Source: JACKOD01 sp041591635 (GTDB lineage: Bacteria; Pseudomonadota; Gammaproteobacteria; Pseudomonadales; Oleiphilaceae). From it: 19,567 nt of DNA. The notes beneath the pieces are model-generated. The model was given only the letters and a program-made list of their open reading frames with translations, made no database searches and was not told the DNA's origin. This document shows, in pieces, positions 1 to 7,870 of the stretch. A program made the translations under genes and the position numbers. The DNA lies in the NCBI GenBank assembly GCA_041591635.1, contig JBFHRO010000036.1, positions 1 to 19,567 on the forward strand, read 5' to 3'. Every line of letters starts with the position of its first letter. The first letter of the stretch is position 1.

Positions 1-679
1 GCAAGACCCGGCCAAAATGGCCCGGGCAGACGACAAACTGGGCTTTTACACCCCCATTCTCAAGGGCTTTCTGACCGAGCTGGGATACGAGGCCACCAAC
101 ATCGGCATGCAGGTGTTTGGCGGCCATGGCTATATTCGCGAACACGGCATGGAGCAGATAGTACGGGATACCCGCATTGCCACCTTGTACGAAGGCACCA
201 CCGGGGTACAGGCGCTGGATCTGCTGGGCCGCAAGGTGCTGCTGGGCGGCCAGGGTAAAGCCGTGCGTGATTTCACCCTGCAAGTCACCGCCGTTGCGCG
301 CCAGCTGCTGGGCGACAAGCGCTTGCGCCCCTTTGGCTGGACCCTGATCAAACTGGCGGCGCAAGCCAATTACCTGACCGTACGGGTAGCTCTGATGGCG
401 CGCAAGAACCGGGATACCGTCAGCTCGGCCGCCAACGATTTTCTGATGTTCAGCGGCTACCTGTTCATGGCCTTCATGTGGGCCAAAATGGCCAAAACGG
501 CCTGCGATGGCCTGGATCACAAAGGAGTCCAGGGCGAGGACTTCTATGCGGCCAAACTAACCACCGCACACTTCTATTTTGAGCGCCTGCTGCCCCGGGC
601 ACAGGCTCACGCCCAGGCCATGCTGGAAGATTCAGCCACCCTGATGCAGCTCAACGAAGCCCAGTTTGCCTTCGAATAA
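1..679 (+). CDS. Acyl-CoA dehydrogenase, C-terminal part (5' end outside window)
   Basis: The frame is open from the first bases, so the start lies upstream; about 225 residues are visible. They match the end of long (about 600 aa) acyl-CoA dehydrogenases of the DmdC type, flavoproteins that put an alpha,beta double bond into an acyl-CoA thioester. The segment MQVFGGHGYIREHG followed by ATLYEGTTGVQALDLLGRK is the family signature. The Glu of YEGTT, about visible residue 64, is at the position of the catalytic base. The last 130 residues fit the extra helical C-terminal domain (Acyl-CoA_dh_C type) that separates these enzymes from short-chain dehydrogenases. The substrate cannot be told: a fatty acyl-CoA or 3-methylmercaptopropionyl-CoA are both possible for this group. 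A GC-rich hairpin follows the stop codon. Confidence 0.9.
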   Translation, partial: QDPAKMARADDKLGFYTPILKGFLTELGYEATNIGMQVFGGHGYIREHGMEQIVRDTRIATLYEGTTGVQALDLLGRKVLLGGQGKAVRDFTLQVTAVARQLLGDKRLRPFGWTLIKLAAQANYLTVRVALMARKNRDTVSSAANDFLMFSGYLFMAFMWAKMAKTACDGLDHKGVQGEDFYAAKLTTAHFYFERLLPRAQAHAQAMLEDSATLMQLNEAQFAFE

Positions 680-693
680 CCCGCCACACCCGC

Positions 694-715
694 GCCGCCG
701 GTACGCGCCGGCGGC
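694..715 (+). terminator. GC-rich hairpin after the acyl-CoA dehydrogenase gene
   Basis: A perfect 8-bp inverted repeat (GCCGCCGG / CCGGCGGC) with a 6-base loop starts 15 bases after the stop codon. Only a weak pyrimidine stretch follows, with no clear T run, so it may end transcription poorly or protect the 3' end of the message. Confidence 0.45.
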
Positions 716-887
716 CTTCGCCCACTCGACATTCCTGTCAACGCCTCAACGCTCACCCCAACCCCGGGGGTGAAATTATTCTGATTTTTTCTCCCCGCCT
801 CTGTAAAATCGCGCTCTTTTTCGCCCCCCTTCGCGCCCCCTGCGATGTACGGGGTTCGTACTTCTGCAGCAGGAACAGGTTACGTCT

Positions 888-2474
888 GTGATTTCTACCG
901 CCAATATCACCATGCAATTCGGGGCCAAGCCCCTGTTTGAAAACGTCTCGGTCAAATTCGGCAACGGCAACCGCTATGGGTTGATCGGCGCCAACGGCTG
1001 CGGCAAATCCACTTTCATGAAAATACTGGGAGGCGATCTGGAGCCCTCGGCCGGGCAAGTGATGCTGGAGCCCAATGCCCGCCTGGGCAAATTGCGCCAG
1101 GACCAGTTTGCCTACGAGAACTACAGCGTGCTCGATACCGTCATCATCGGCCACAGCCAGCTGTGGAAGATCAAGGCCGAGCGCGACCGCATCTACGCCC
1201 TGGCCGAGATGAGCGAAGAAGAAGGGATGCGGGTGGCGGAACTCGAAGTCCAGTTTGCCGAACTCGACGGCTATACCGCCGAAGCCCGTGCCGGCGAACT
1301 GCTGCTGGGGCTTGGCATCCCGCTGGAGCAGCATACCGGCCCCATGCGCGAGGTGGCACCGGGCTGGAAACTGCGCGTGCTGCTGGCCCAGGCCCTGTTT
1401 TCCGACCCGGATGTGCTGTTGCTGGACGAACCCACCAACCACCTCGACATCAATACCATCCGCTGGCTCGAAGGCATACTTACCGCCCGCAACAGCACCA
1501 TGGTTATCATTTCTCACGACCGGCACTTTCTCAATTCGGTGTGCACTCACATGGCCGATCTGGATTACGGTGAATTACGCCTGTTTCCCGGCAACTATGA
1601 CGAATACATGACCGCCGCCACCCAGGCCCGGGAGCGCCTGCTGGCCGACAATGCCAAAAAGAAAACCCAGATTGCCGAGCTGCAATCCTTTGTCAGCCGG
1701 TTTTCGGCCAATGCCTCCAAGGCCAAACAGGCCACCTCGCGGGCCCGCCAGATCGACAAGATCAAGCTGGAAGAAGTCAAACCCTCCAGCCGGGTCAGCC
1801 CCTTTATCCGCTTTGACCAGTACAAAAAACTGCACCGCCAGGCCGTCACCCTGGAAAACGTCAGCAAGGCCTACGATGACCTGACCCTGATCCGCAAGCT
1901 CAGTCTGCAAATCGAAGCCGGCGAACGGGTCGCCATCATTGGCCCCAACGGCATAGGCAAAACCACCTTGCTGCGACTGCTGGTGAATGATCTTGCCCCC
2001 GACAGCGGCACCATCAAATGGGCCGAGAGCGCCGACATTGGCTACTTCGCCCAGGACCATGCCGCCGACTTTGCCGACGACATGAACCTGATCGACTGGA
2101 TGGCGCAGTGGACCAAAGGCGACGAGCAACTGGTGCGCGGCACCCTGGGGCGCATGCTGTTCTCTGGCGACGACATTGGCAAATCGGTCAAGGTCATTTC
2201 CGGTGGCGAACAGGGGCGCATGCTGTTTGGCAAGCTGATTCTGAAGAAATCCAACGTGCTGGTGATGGACGAACCCACCAACCACCTCGACATGGAGTCC
2301 ATCGAAGCCCTGAACCTGGCACTGGAAAACTACCCCGGCACCCTGATTTTTGTCAGCCACGACCGGGAATTCGTCTCGTCACTGGCCACGCGCGTGATCG
2401 ATATGGAGCCGGGCAAAATCACCGATTTCCATGGCGGTTACGAAGAATACCTGCGCAGCCAGGATCTGGCGTAG
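888..2474 (+). CDS. ybiT: ABC-F family ATPase YbiT
   Basis: This soluble 528-residue protein has two ABC ATPase domains in tandem and no membrane segments. ABC-F proteins bind the ribosome E site and modulate translation. Walker A motifs are GANGCGKST (34-42) and GPNGIGKTT (352-360). Walker B ends in DEP at 180-182 and 461-463. Switch histidines are H210 and H491. The second signature is SGGEQGR (438-444); the first is degenerate (APGW, 157-160), as in the YbiT group. The charged linker (about 240-320) contains RFSANASK and RARQIDKIKLEEV, nearly as in E. coli YbiT (530 aa), and the whole length aligns from memory. The start is GTG, 8 bases after AGGAACAGG (871-879). No neighbour suggests a specialised, antibiotic-resistance role. 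Confidence 0.95.
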   Translation: MISTANITMQFGAKPLFENVSVKFGNGNRYGLIGANGCGKSTFMKILGGDLEPSAGQVMLEPNARLGKLRQDQFAYENYSVLDTVIIGHSQLWKIKAERDRIYALAEMSEEEGMRVAELEVQFAELDGYTAEARAGELLLGLGIPLEQHTGPMREVAPGWKLRVLLAQALFSDPDVLLLDEPTNHLDINTIRWLEGILTARNSTMVIISHDRHFLNSVCTHMADLDYGELRLFPGNYDEYMTAATQARERLLADNAKKKTQIAELQSFVSRFSANASKAKQATSRARQIDKIKLEEVKPSSRVSPFIRFDQYKKLHRQAVTLENVSKAYDDLTLIRKLSLQIEAGERVAIIGPNGIGKTTLLRLLVNDLAPDSGTIKWAESADIGYFAQDHAADFADDMNLIDWMAQWTKGDEQLVRGTLGRMLFSGDDIGKSVKVISGGEQGRMLFGKLILKKSNVLVMDEPTNHLDMESIEALNLALENYPGTLIFVSHDREFVSSLATRVIDMEPGKITDFHGGYEEYLRSQDLA

Positions 2475-2494
2475 CGCAGGCCGGGGTGCGGCGC

Positions 2495-2523
2495 TTTACA
2501 TTGGTGCATTGAAGGTCTTAACT
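2495..2523 (+). promoter_or_regulatory. Possible promoter for the binding-protein/kinase pair
   Basis: TTTACA (2495-2500) is separated by 17 bases from TTAACT (2518-2523), 31 bases before the start codon of the binding-protein gene. The -35 is good but the -10 is poor (3 of 6), so this is tentative. Confidence 0.25.
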
Positions 2524-2554
2524 CTGGTTAGCCTTCTCAGAGGAAACTCGCCTG

Positions 2555-3661
2555 ATGTCCACTCGCGCCCGCTTTTTTTGTCCTCACTGGTTGCTATTGC
2601 TGCTGCTGGTTCAGGCCAGCCCCGCCGTCGCCGACAATCACCAGAGCGCTGTGGAGCGCTTGCAGCACGCCGCCCAGTCCCGGCGCCCCTGGCCGGGGCC
2701 GGTGACAGGCCCCCGGGCCATGAAAGACCGGCATATCCTGTTTATTGCCGAAGACCTGCGCAACGGCGGCATTCTCGGCGTGGCCCAGGGCGTACATGAA
2801 GCCACCGTGCAATTGGGCTGGAAGCTGAGCATTGTTGACTTGCAGGGCGATACCGCCACTCGCGCCGAGCGTTTTGCCAAGGCGCGGGCAATGAAACCGC
2901 ACGGCATCATCCTTGGCGGTGCCGATGCGGTGACAAACCAGCCCTACCTCCAACCCTTCGAGCAGGCGGGCATGGCCATTGTCGGCTGGCATGCGGCCTC
3001 CGAACCCGGCCCCATTGCCGGCACCTCGGTGCGTTTCAACGTTACCACCAACAACGCCGATGTCGCCCGCACGGCGGCCGATTACGTGATTGCCCACTCT
3101 GGCGGCCAGGCCAAAGTGGTCATTTTTACCGACAGCCGGTTCGAAATTGCCCGTTTCAAGGCCGAACTCATGGCCAAAACCCTGCGTGAGTGCGCCGGCT
3201 GCGAGGTATTGAGCATGGAAGATGTGGCCATTTCCGAAGCCGAACAGCGCATGCCGGAAAAAACCCGGGAATTGCTGGAGCGCTTCGGCAGCCGCTGGCA
3301 ATACTCGCTGGCCATTAACGACATTTATTTTGACTTCGCCGCCCCCTGGCTGGCGCTGGCCTCCCAAGCCGTGCAAATCCAGAATGTTTCCGCCGGTGAC
3401 GGCAGCCCGTCGGCCTTTTCACGTATTCGCAGCGCCAGCTTTCAGGCCGGCACCGTACCCGAACCCTTGCTGCTGCATGGCTGGCAACTGGCCGATGAAC
3501 TCAACCGTTTGTTTTGCGGGCAAGCACCCAGTGGCTTCAGCTATCCTGTGCACATAGTGACCGGGCAAAATATTGAGTTCGACGGCGGACCACGGGATTT
3601 GTTTGACCCGGACAACAATTACCGCTATGAGTATCGCAAAATCTGGGGCCTGGCCGACTGA
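2555..3661 (+). CDS. Periplasmic substrate-binding protein (Peripla_BP_4-like), probable sensor partner
   Basis: This is a 368-residue exported protein. Residues 1-26 form a signal peptide with a leucine-rich core and an AVA cleavage site before D27. The mature part looks like a type I periplasmic binding protein of the sugar/TorT type: ILFIAEDLRNGGILGVAQGV (61-80) opens the first lobe, a GIILGGADAV segment lies near 117-126, and SLAINDIYFDF (251-261) and SFQAGTVPEPLLLHGWQLAD (295-314) lie in the second lobe. C213 and C216 could form a disulfide in the periplasm. No ABC permease or ATPase gene adjoins it. Instead a hybrid histidine kinase starts 66 bases downstream on the same strand, so presenting a ligand to that kinase (as TorT does to TorS, or LuxP to LuxQ) is the likeliest role. 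The ligand is unknown. AGAGGA (2539-2544) serves the ATG. Confidence 0.82.
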   Translation: MSTRARFFCPHWLLLLLLVQASPAVADNHQSAVERLQHAAQSRRPWPGPVTGPRAMKDRHILFIAEDLRNGGILGVAQGVHEATVQLGWKLSIVDLQGDTATRAERFAKARAMKPHGIILGGADAVTNQPYLQPFEQAGMAIVGWHAASEPGPIAGTSVRFNVTTNNADVARTAADYVIAHSGGQAKVVIFTDSRFEIARFKAELMAKTLRECAGCEVLSMEDVAISEAEQRMPEKTRELLERFGSRWQYSLAINDIYFDFAAPWLALASQAVQIQNVSAGDGSPSAFSRIRSASFQAGTVPEPLLLHGWQLADELNRLFCGQAPSGFSYPVHIVTGQNIEFDGGPRDLFDPDNNYRYEYRKIWGLAD

Positions 3662-3727
3662 TCATCCGGGCACGCCAGGATCAGATCGTGCCCTCACCGC
3701 CCGTCAGGCCAAGGATTGCACCACACC

Positions 3728-5737
3728 ATGTTAAGAAGCGCCTCCATCAAGACCCGCCTGCTGGTGTTTATCGGCGTGCTCACCACCTTGATGGCCGTTG
3801 TGGGTGGGGCAGCACTGTGGGTGTTTCAGGAACTGTCGGAACTGAATCAGGATCTGGCCGATCTGAGCCGCAACCAGATGACCGATATCCACAATCTGCG
3901 CCTGGTTACCCAAACGGTTCAGACACACACCGCCCTGCTGCGGGCCGCCGATGACGAAGCCGCCCTGCGCGAGCAATACCAACACCTGATTGCGGTGTTA
4001 CAGGATCTCTCCGACATTACGGTACGGGTCGCCAAATCGGCCTACGATCAAAAAATTCTTGCCATCTACACCCACAACCAGTCCCTGCGCACCAGTGCCA
4101 ACATGGTGTTGCAGCTGCGCATTGGTCTGTTGCAGCTCGCTTCCGAGGGGGCAGAATCCCGGGTGCGCCGCCAACAACTCGCCGCCCTGATCAATCAGCA
4201 GTTCGAGCAGCTCAACCGCTCGGCGGAGGCGCTGGTGCGGGTTTCCGCTGAGTTGCTGGCCAACAGCACCACGCGCATCCAGCAAACCCTCACCGCCACC
4301 GACACCCTGCGTGCCCACGCCGGCTGGTTCGTATTCCTGCTGGTGCTGGTCGGCTGCCTGTGCGCCGTGTTCGCCAGTTGGCGCCTGGTGATTCGCCATA
4401 TCAGCAATCGCCTGTCGGTGCTCAGCAAGTACATGCGCCTGCCCACCGCCGACAAGTCTCTGGCTGGCATCCCCTTGCGCGGAGAAGACGAGATTGCCGC
4501 CATGGCACGCACCCTGGAAGCCCTGCTGCAACACAGCCAGGAGCTGATTACCACCAAGGCGGCGCTGTCGGAAGCGCTGGTACAGGCCGAGTCGGCCAAC
4601 CGGGTCAAGAGCGCCTTTCTGGCCAACATGAGCCATGAAATCCGCACGCCCATGAATGGCATCATGGGACTCACCCAACTCTGTCTGCGCATGGAACTGG
4701 CGCCCAAGGCCCGGGCCTACCTCGAAAAGGTGCTGGAAGCCTCCAAGAACCTGCTCAACATCATCAATGACATTCTGGATTTCTCGAAAATCGAGTCTGG
4801 CCAAATGACGCTTGAATCGATTGCCTTTCGCCTTGACGAACTGCACGGCCAGCTCCAGGACACCCTGTTCGTCAGTGCCGACAGCAAGGGTCTGGAGTTG
4901 GTCATTGCCCAGGAAAGTGCGCTCAGGGAATACGTTGTGGGCGACCCGGTGCGGATTCGCCAGATTCTGCTCAACCTGTTAAGCAACGCCATCAAGTTTA
5001 CCCCCCAGGGCAAGGTCAGCCTCGACTGTGCCATAGAGGCCATGGAAAACCACCAGCGGCAAGTGCGCTGGACGGTCACCGATGAGGGTATCGGCATTGC
5101 GCCAGAACGGCTGGAGGAAATCTTTTCGCCCTTCAAGCAGGCCGACACCTCTACCACACGCCAATACGGCGGCACCGGGCTTGGGCTATCCATCTCAAGG
5201 CAACTGGCCGAGCAGATGGGCGGCTCTTTGCGCGCCACCAGCGAGCCAGGGCATGGCAGCACCTTTGTTTTTACGGTCACCCTGCCTTGTGCTACCCCTG
5301 CCGCAGGTGGCATCACGGCCGACCAGCCGCGCCTCACGGATACATTCAGGCCCGCCAAGGTACGCCCCCGGGTATTGATCGTTGAAGATATGGAAATGAA
5401 CCGGCTGGTGGCAAAAACCTTCTTGCAGGATGCGGGTTATGACGTCGACATGGCCAGCAACGGTCACGAGGCCATTGCAAAGGCCCAGGCGCTGCCTTTC
5501 GATCTGGTACTGATGGACATTCAAATGCCAGGGATAGACGGGCTGGAAACCACCCGCCTGCTGCGCCAGCAACTGCACCTGCATTCGCTGCCCATTGTTG
5601 CCGTTACCGCCAATGCCATGAAAGGCGACAAGGAGTTCTATCTGCAAGCCGGCATGAACGATTATCTTGCCAAACCCTTCACCCTCGAAGCTCTGGCCGC
5701 CACTGCGGCCAAATGGGCACCGCTGCCACGGGCCTAA
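3728..5737 (+). CDS. Hybrid sensor histidine kinase, TorS-like layout without HPt
   Basis: This membrane protein of 669 residues has TM1 at about 11-33, a periplasmic region of about 165 residues that is nearly all helical in character, and TM2 at about 201-217. HAMP-like helices (about 220-270) and a short coiled coil lead to the kinase. SHEIRTP carries H303, the phosphorylated histidine. The ATPase has LLSNAIKF (N420), DEGIGI (D452) and GGTGLGLSI. The receiver domain (about 547-660) has phospho-acceptor D597 in LMDIQMP, T627 and K649. There is no HPt domain, so a separate phosphotransfer protein and regulator must exist elsewhere. The helical sensor resembles TorS more than the PAS-containing LuxQ and fits partnership with the upstream binding protein. 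I chose the ATG 12 bases after AAGGA; a TTG four codons upstream directly abuts AAGGA and is unlikely. Confidence 0.9.
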   Translation: MLRSASIKTRLLVFIGVLTTLMAVVGGAALWVFQELSELNQDLADLSRNQMTDIHNLRLVTQTVQTHTALLRAADDEAALREQYQHLIAVLQDLSDITVRVAKSAYDQKILAIYTHNQSLRTSANMVLQLRIGLLQLASEGAESRVRRQQLAALINQQFEQLNRSAEALVRVSAELLANSTTRIQQTLTATDTLRAHAGWFVFLLVLVGCLCAVFASWRLVIRHISNRLSVLSKYMRLPTADKSLAGIPLRGEDEIAAMARTLEALLQHSQELITTKAALSEALVQAESANRVKSAFLANMSHEIRTPMNGIMGLTQLCLRMELAPKARAYLEKVLEASKNLLNIINDILDFSKIESGQMTLESIAFRLDELHGQLQDTLFVSADSKGLELVIAQESALREYVVGDPVRIRQILLNLLSNAIKFTPQGKVSLDCAIEAMENHQRQVRWTVTDEGIGIAPERLEEIFSPFKQADTSTTRQYGGTGLGLSISRQLAEQMGGSLRATSEPGHGSTFVFTVTLPCATPAAGGITADQPRLTDTFRPAKVRPRVLIVEDMEMNRLVAKTFLQDAGYDVDMASNGHEAIAKAQALPFDLVLMDIQMPGIDGLETTRLLRQQLHLHSLPIVAVTANAMKGDKEFYLQAGMNDYLAKPFTLEALAATAAKWAPLPRA

Positions 5738-5930
5738 GCCGGTATCAGGCGTCATCCCACTTTAATGACATGGCGTTCATTTTTGTTTTCGGTCGAGAAA
5801 CCCGGCACAGAACACAAAGATTACAAAATTTATCATTGACATGGCCTTGTCTGCTTGCCCGCAAGATAACGGCAAGGCGCATCACCATAACTCATAAAAA
5901 ATACACACCATTATAAAAAGGATAACAACC
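5738..5930 (+). promoter_or_regulatory. AT-rich leader of the DUF6160-like gene
   Basis: This 193-base gap is clearly richer in A and T than its surroundings. It holds a perfect TTGACA (5836-5841), but no good -10 lies 16-18 bases further on; AAGATA (5863-5868) is 21 bases away. After it come overlapping inverted repeats: CTTGCC (5854-5859) with GGCAAG (5871-5876), GCCTTG (5844-5849) with CAAGGC (5873-5878), and CTTGC (5854-5858) with GCAAG (5861-5865). Near the kinase stop, GTCAT (5751-5755) and ATGAC (5765-5769) form a short hairpin followed by a T-rich stretch, possibly a weak terminator. AAGGA (5918-5922) is a good ribosome binding site. Confidence 0.4.
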
Positions 5931-6749
5931 ATGAACGGCCTGAAAAAAAACCTGCTGCTGCTCGCCTTGGCGACTGCACCCTTGGGCGCCCAGGCGCTGC
6001 AACCGCTGGAAGATTCCGCCCTGGGCACCGTAACCGGCCAGGCGGGTGTCTCTATCGAACTGGAAACCCGCATCGACATCGGTCAGTTCCGCTATGTGGA
6101 TGAAGGCTCATTTCGCATCAGCAATATCGGCATTGGCGGCACCGGCACCGCCACCTCAGAGTATTTTGGCGTCAACTGGGGCCCCGGCGCCCGCTCGGGC
6201 GACTTGCTGGACGACATTCTGATCAACATTGATATTGCCAGCGATGGCGATGCAATCATCAATTTCCTGCCTGCCCGGCTGGGCAACGTGATTGACTTCA
6301 AAGTCACCACCGGCGCCTGGGAACTTGTCAGTCAGGACGGCAGCCAGAGCACCACCCTGGTGTCGTCATTCAATCTCGAAGGCATCGCCTTTGGCATGAG
6401 TGCACGCGTTGACACGGCCACCGACACCATGCGGATTCTGGCCGACTTTGCGATCGCCGATATGGATGTGGAAGTGGACTTCCTCGCCGTGGGTCTTAAA
6501 GACATGCAAATGACCCACAAGAACTACGACCCCATGGTGCCGCGCGCCCTGGACGTGCCCACCACCCTCGACATCACCCTGGGCAAGCGTGCCAACCGTC
6601 TGGGTGTCGACTCCCTGGCCGTAGACATCGGCACCTGGGAATTTGACATGCGCATCGGCGCCCTTGAGATTGGCGGCACCTCCATAGGTTCGGTCATGCT
6701 CGATAACGTAGCCATCCGCAACACCTCCATGATTGTCTACGGCCACTAA
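5931..6749 (+). CDS. Exported DUF6160-like protein (FilA-like)
   Basis: This 272-residue protein has a signal peptide (lysines, then LLLLALATAPLG, cut after AQA at about residue 23). The mature N-terminus carries LEDSALGTVTGQAGVSIELE, which I recognise as the hallmark of DUF6160, a family sometimes annotated as pilus-related FilA. The rest is rich in alternating polar and hydrophobic residues, glycine and aspartate (GGTGTATSEYFGVNWGPG; LVSSFNLEGIAFGMSARVD), which suggests a repeated beta structure of a surface or outer-membrane protein. No cysteines are present, as is common for exported beta-rich proteins. No usher, chaperone or pilin gene is adjacent, so a pilus role is not supported here. 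The gene looks monocistronic, between its own AT-rich leader and a hairpin terminator. Function is unknown. Confidence 0.75.
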   Translation: MNGLKKNLLLLALATAPLGAQALQPLEDSALGTVTGQAGVSIELETRIDIGQFRYVDEGSFRISNIGIGGTGTATSEYFGVNWGPGARSGDLLDDILINIDIASDGDAIINFLPARLGNVIDFKVTTGAWELVSQDGSQSTTLVSSFNLEGIAFGMSARVDTATDTMRILADFAIADMDVEVDFLAVGLKDMQMTHKNYDPMVPRALDVPTTLDITLGKRANRLGVDSLAVDIGTWEFDMRIGALEIGGTSIGSVMLDNVAIRNTSMIVYGH

Positions 6750-6801
6750 CCGGCCTGAAACAAGCGCAGAATACCCGTTGATACCAGCGGTTAAGCAACA
6801 C

Positions 6802-6834
6802 CGGCAGCGCACACCCCCGTATGCGCTGCCGTTT
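6802..6834 (+). terminator. Rho-independent terminator after the DUF6160-like gene
   Basis: A perfect 10-bp stem, CGGCAGCGCA (6802-6811) with TGCGCTGCCG (6822-6831), encloses a 10-base loop and is followed by TTT. It starts 52 bases after the stop codon and lies before the tcdA promoter. Confidence 0.75.
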
Positions 6835-6846
6835 CAGGCTGCGCCC

Positions 6847-6875
6847 TTGGGCAAAGCAATCGCTTGCACTATACT
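6847..6875 (+). promoter_or_regulatory. Candidate sigma-70 promoter of tcdA
   Basis: TATACT (6870-6875) matches the -10 consensus at 5 of 6 positions, and TTGGGC (6847-6852) lies 17 bases upstream as a moderate -35. It sits just after the preceding terminator and about 65 bases before the tcdA start codon. Confidence 0.5.
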
Positions 6876-6941
6876 TCGCCCCCGTTTTACGGTTTTCCCC
6901 AGAGCCTTACCCACCCCCAGACTGCACCCAAGGAGCACGCC

Positions 6942-7739
6942 ATGACCAGCGACGACTTCGAACACCGCTTTGGTGGCATTGCTCGACTGTACGGCGCGGC
7001 TGCCGTGGCGCGCTTTCGTGAAGCGCATGTCGCGGTTATCGGCATCGGCGGGGTGGGCTCCTGGGTGGCAGAGGCCCTGGCCCGCACAGCCATCGGCCAT
7101 ATCAGCCTGTTTGACATGGACGATATCTGCGTGTCGAACATCAATCGCCAGATCCATGCCCTCGACGGCACCGTCGGCAAGCTCAAGGTCGAGGCAATGG
7201 CCCAACGCCTGCGGGCCATCAACCCCCAGGTGCAGTGCCACCCCCACATGCAGTTCGTGACCGAAAAAAACCTCGACGCCAGCCTGAATCAGGGATTTGA
7301 CTACGTGGTGGAAGCGACCGACAGCGTCAAGGCCAAGGCCGCCATCATTAACTGGTGCGTGCGCCACAAGATCCCCGTCATCACCTCGGGCGGTGCCGGC
7401 GGACAGCTTGACCCCACTGGCATCCAGATCGCCGATCTCAGCCGCACCGTCCACGATCCGCTGGCCGCCAAGGTGCGAGCCAAACTGCGCAAGGAGTACG
7501 GCTTCAGCCGCGACCCCAAGCGCAAGTTCGGCGTGGACTGCGTTTTCTCTGTCGAGCAACTGCGCTATCCCGACGCACAGGGGCAAATCTGCCAGCAAAA
7601 ACCCGATGCCCAAGGCCCGGTAAAACTCGATTGCGCCACCGGCTTTGGTGCCAGCACCTGCGTTACTGCCACCTTTGGGCTCTTTGCTGCCTCACGGGTG
7701 ATCAACACCCTGGCACGCAAAGCCGCATTGCCAACATAG
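6942..7739 (+). CDS. tcdA: tRNA threonylcarbamoyladenosine dehydratase TcdA (CsdL/YgdL)
   Basis: TcdA is an E1-like enzyme that uses ATP to convert t6A at position 37 of ANN-decoding tRNAs to the cyclic form ct6A. This 265-residue protein aligns from memory with E. coli TcdA (268 aa) end to end. FGGIARLYG opens the protein. The nucleotide-binding loop GIGGVGSW is at 34-41, DMDDICVSNINRQIHAL at 58-74, EATDSVKAKAA at 124-134, TSGGAGGQLDPT at 148-159, GVDCVFS with C200, and LDCATGFGAST with C231. The ATG has AAGGAG (6930-6935) 6 bases upstream; an in-frame ATG 26 codons earlier lacks such a site and would add a non-conserved tail. The partner CsdA/CsdE genes are not next to it, and it appears to be transcribed alone. 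Confidence 0.95.
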   Translation: MTSDDFEHRFGGIARLYGAAAVARFREAHVAVIGIGGVGSWVAEALARTAIGHISLFDMDDICVSNINRQIHALDGTVGKLKVEAMAQRLRAINPQVQCHPHMQFVTEKNLDASLNQGFDYVVEATDSVKAKAAIINWCVRHKIPVITSGGAGGQLDPTGIQIADLSRTVHDPLAAKVRAKLRKEYGFSRDPKRKFGVDCVFSVEQLRYPDAQGQICQQKPDAQGPVKLDCATGFGASTCVTATFGLFAASRVINTLARKAALPT

Positions 7740-7870
7740 CCAGCCGCACGGCTAAAACAGCAAACCGCACCGCCAAACCAGGAAGTTACCGGCAGGCCCG
7801 GGCAGACTTGGCTATCCTTGTAGCAGTTTTTGCTTTGTAATCTTTTTTTGACCCTCACACGGGATCCTTC

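Noticed and set aside
1357..1371. Degenerate signature motif in the first ATPase domain of YbiT as a possible inactivation
   Set aside because: The APGW form is normal in YbiT orthologues, including E. coli, so it is not a defect.
753..2360. Antisense frames of 265 and 261 codons opposite ybiT
   Set aside because: They are shadows of ybiT, rich in Gly, Gln, His and Val as antisense frames are, with no ribosome binding site.
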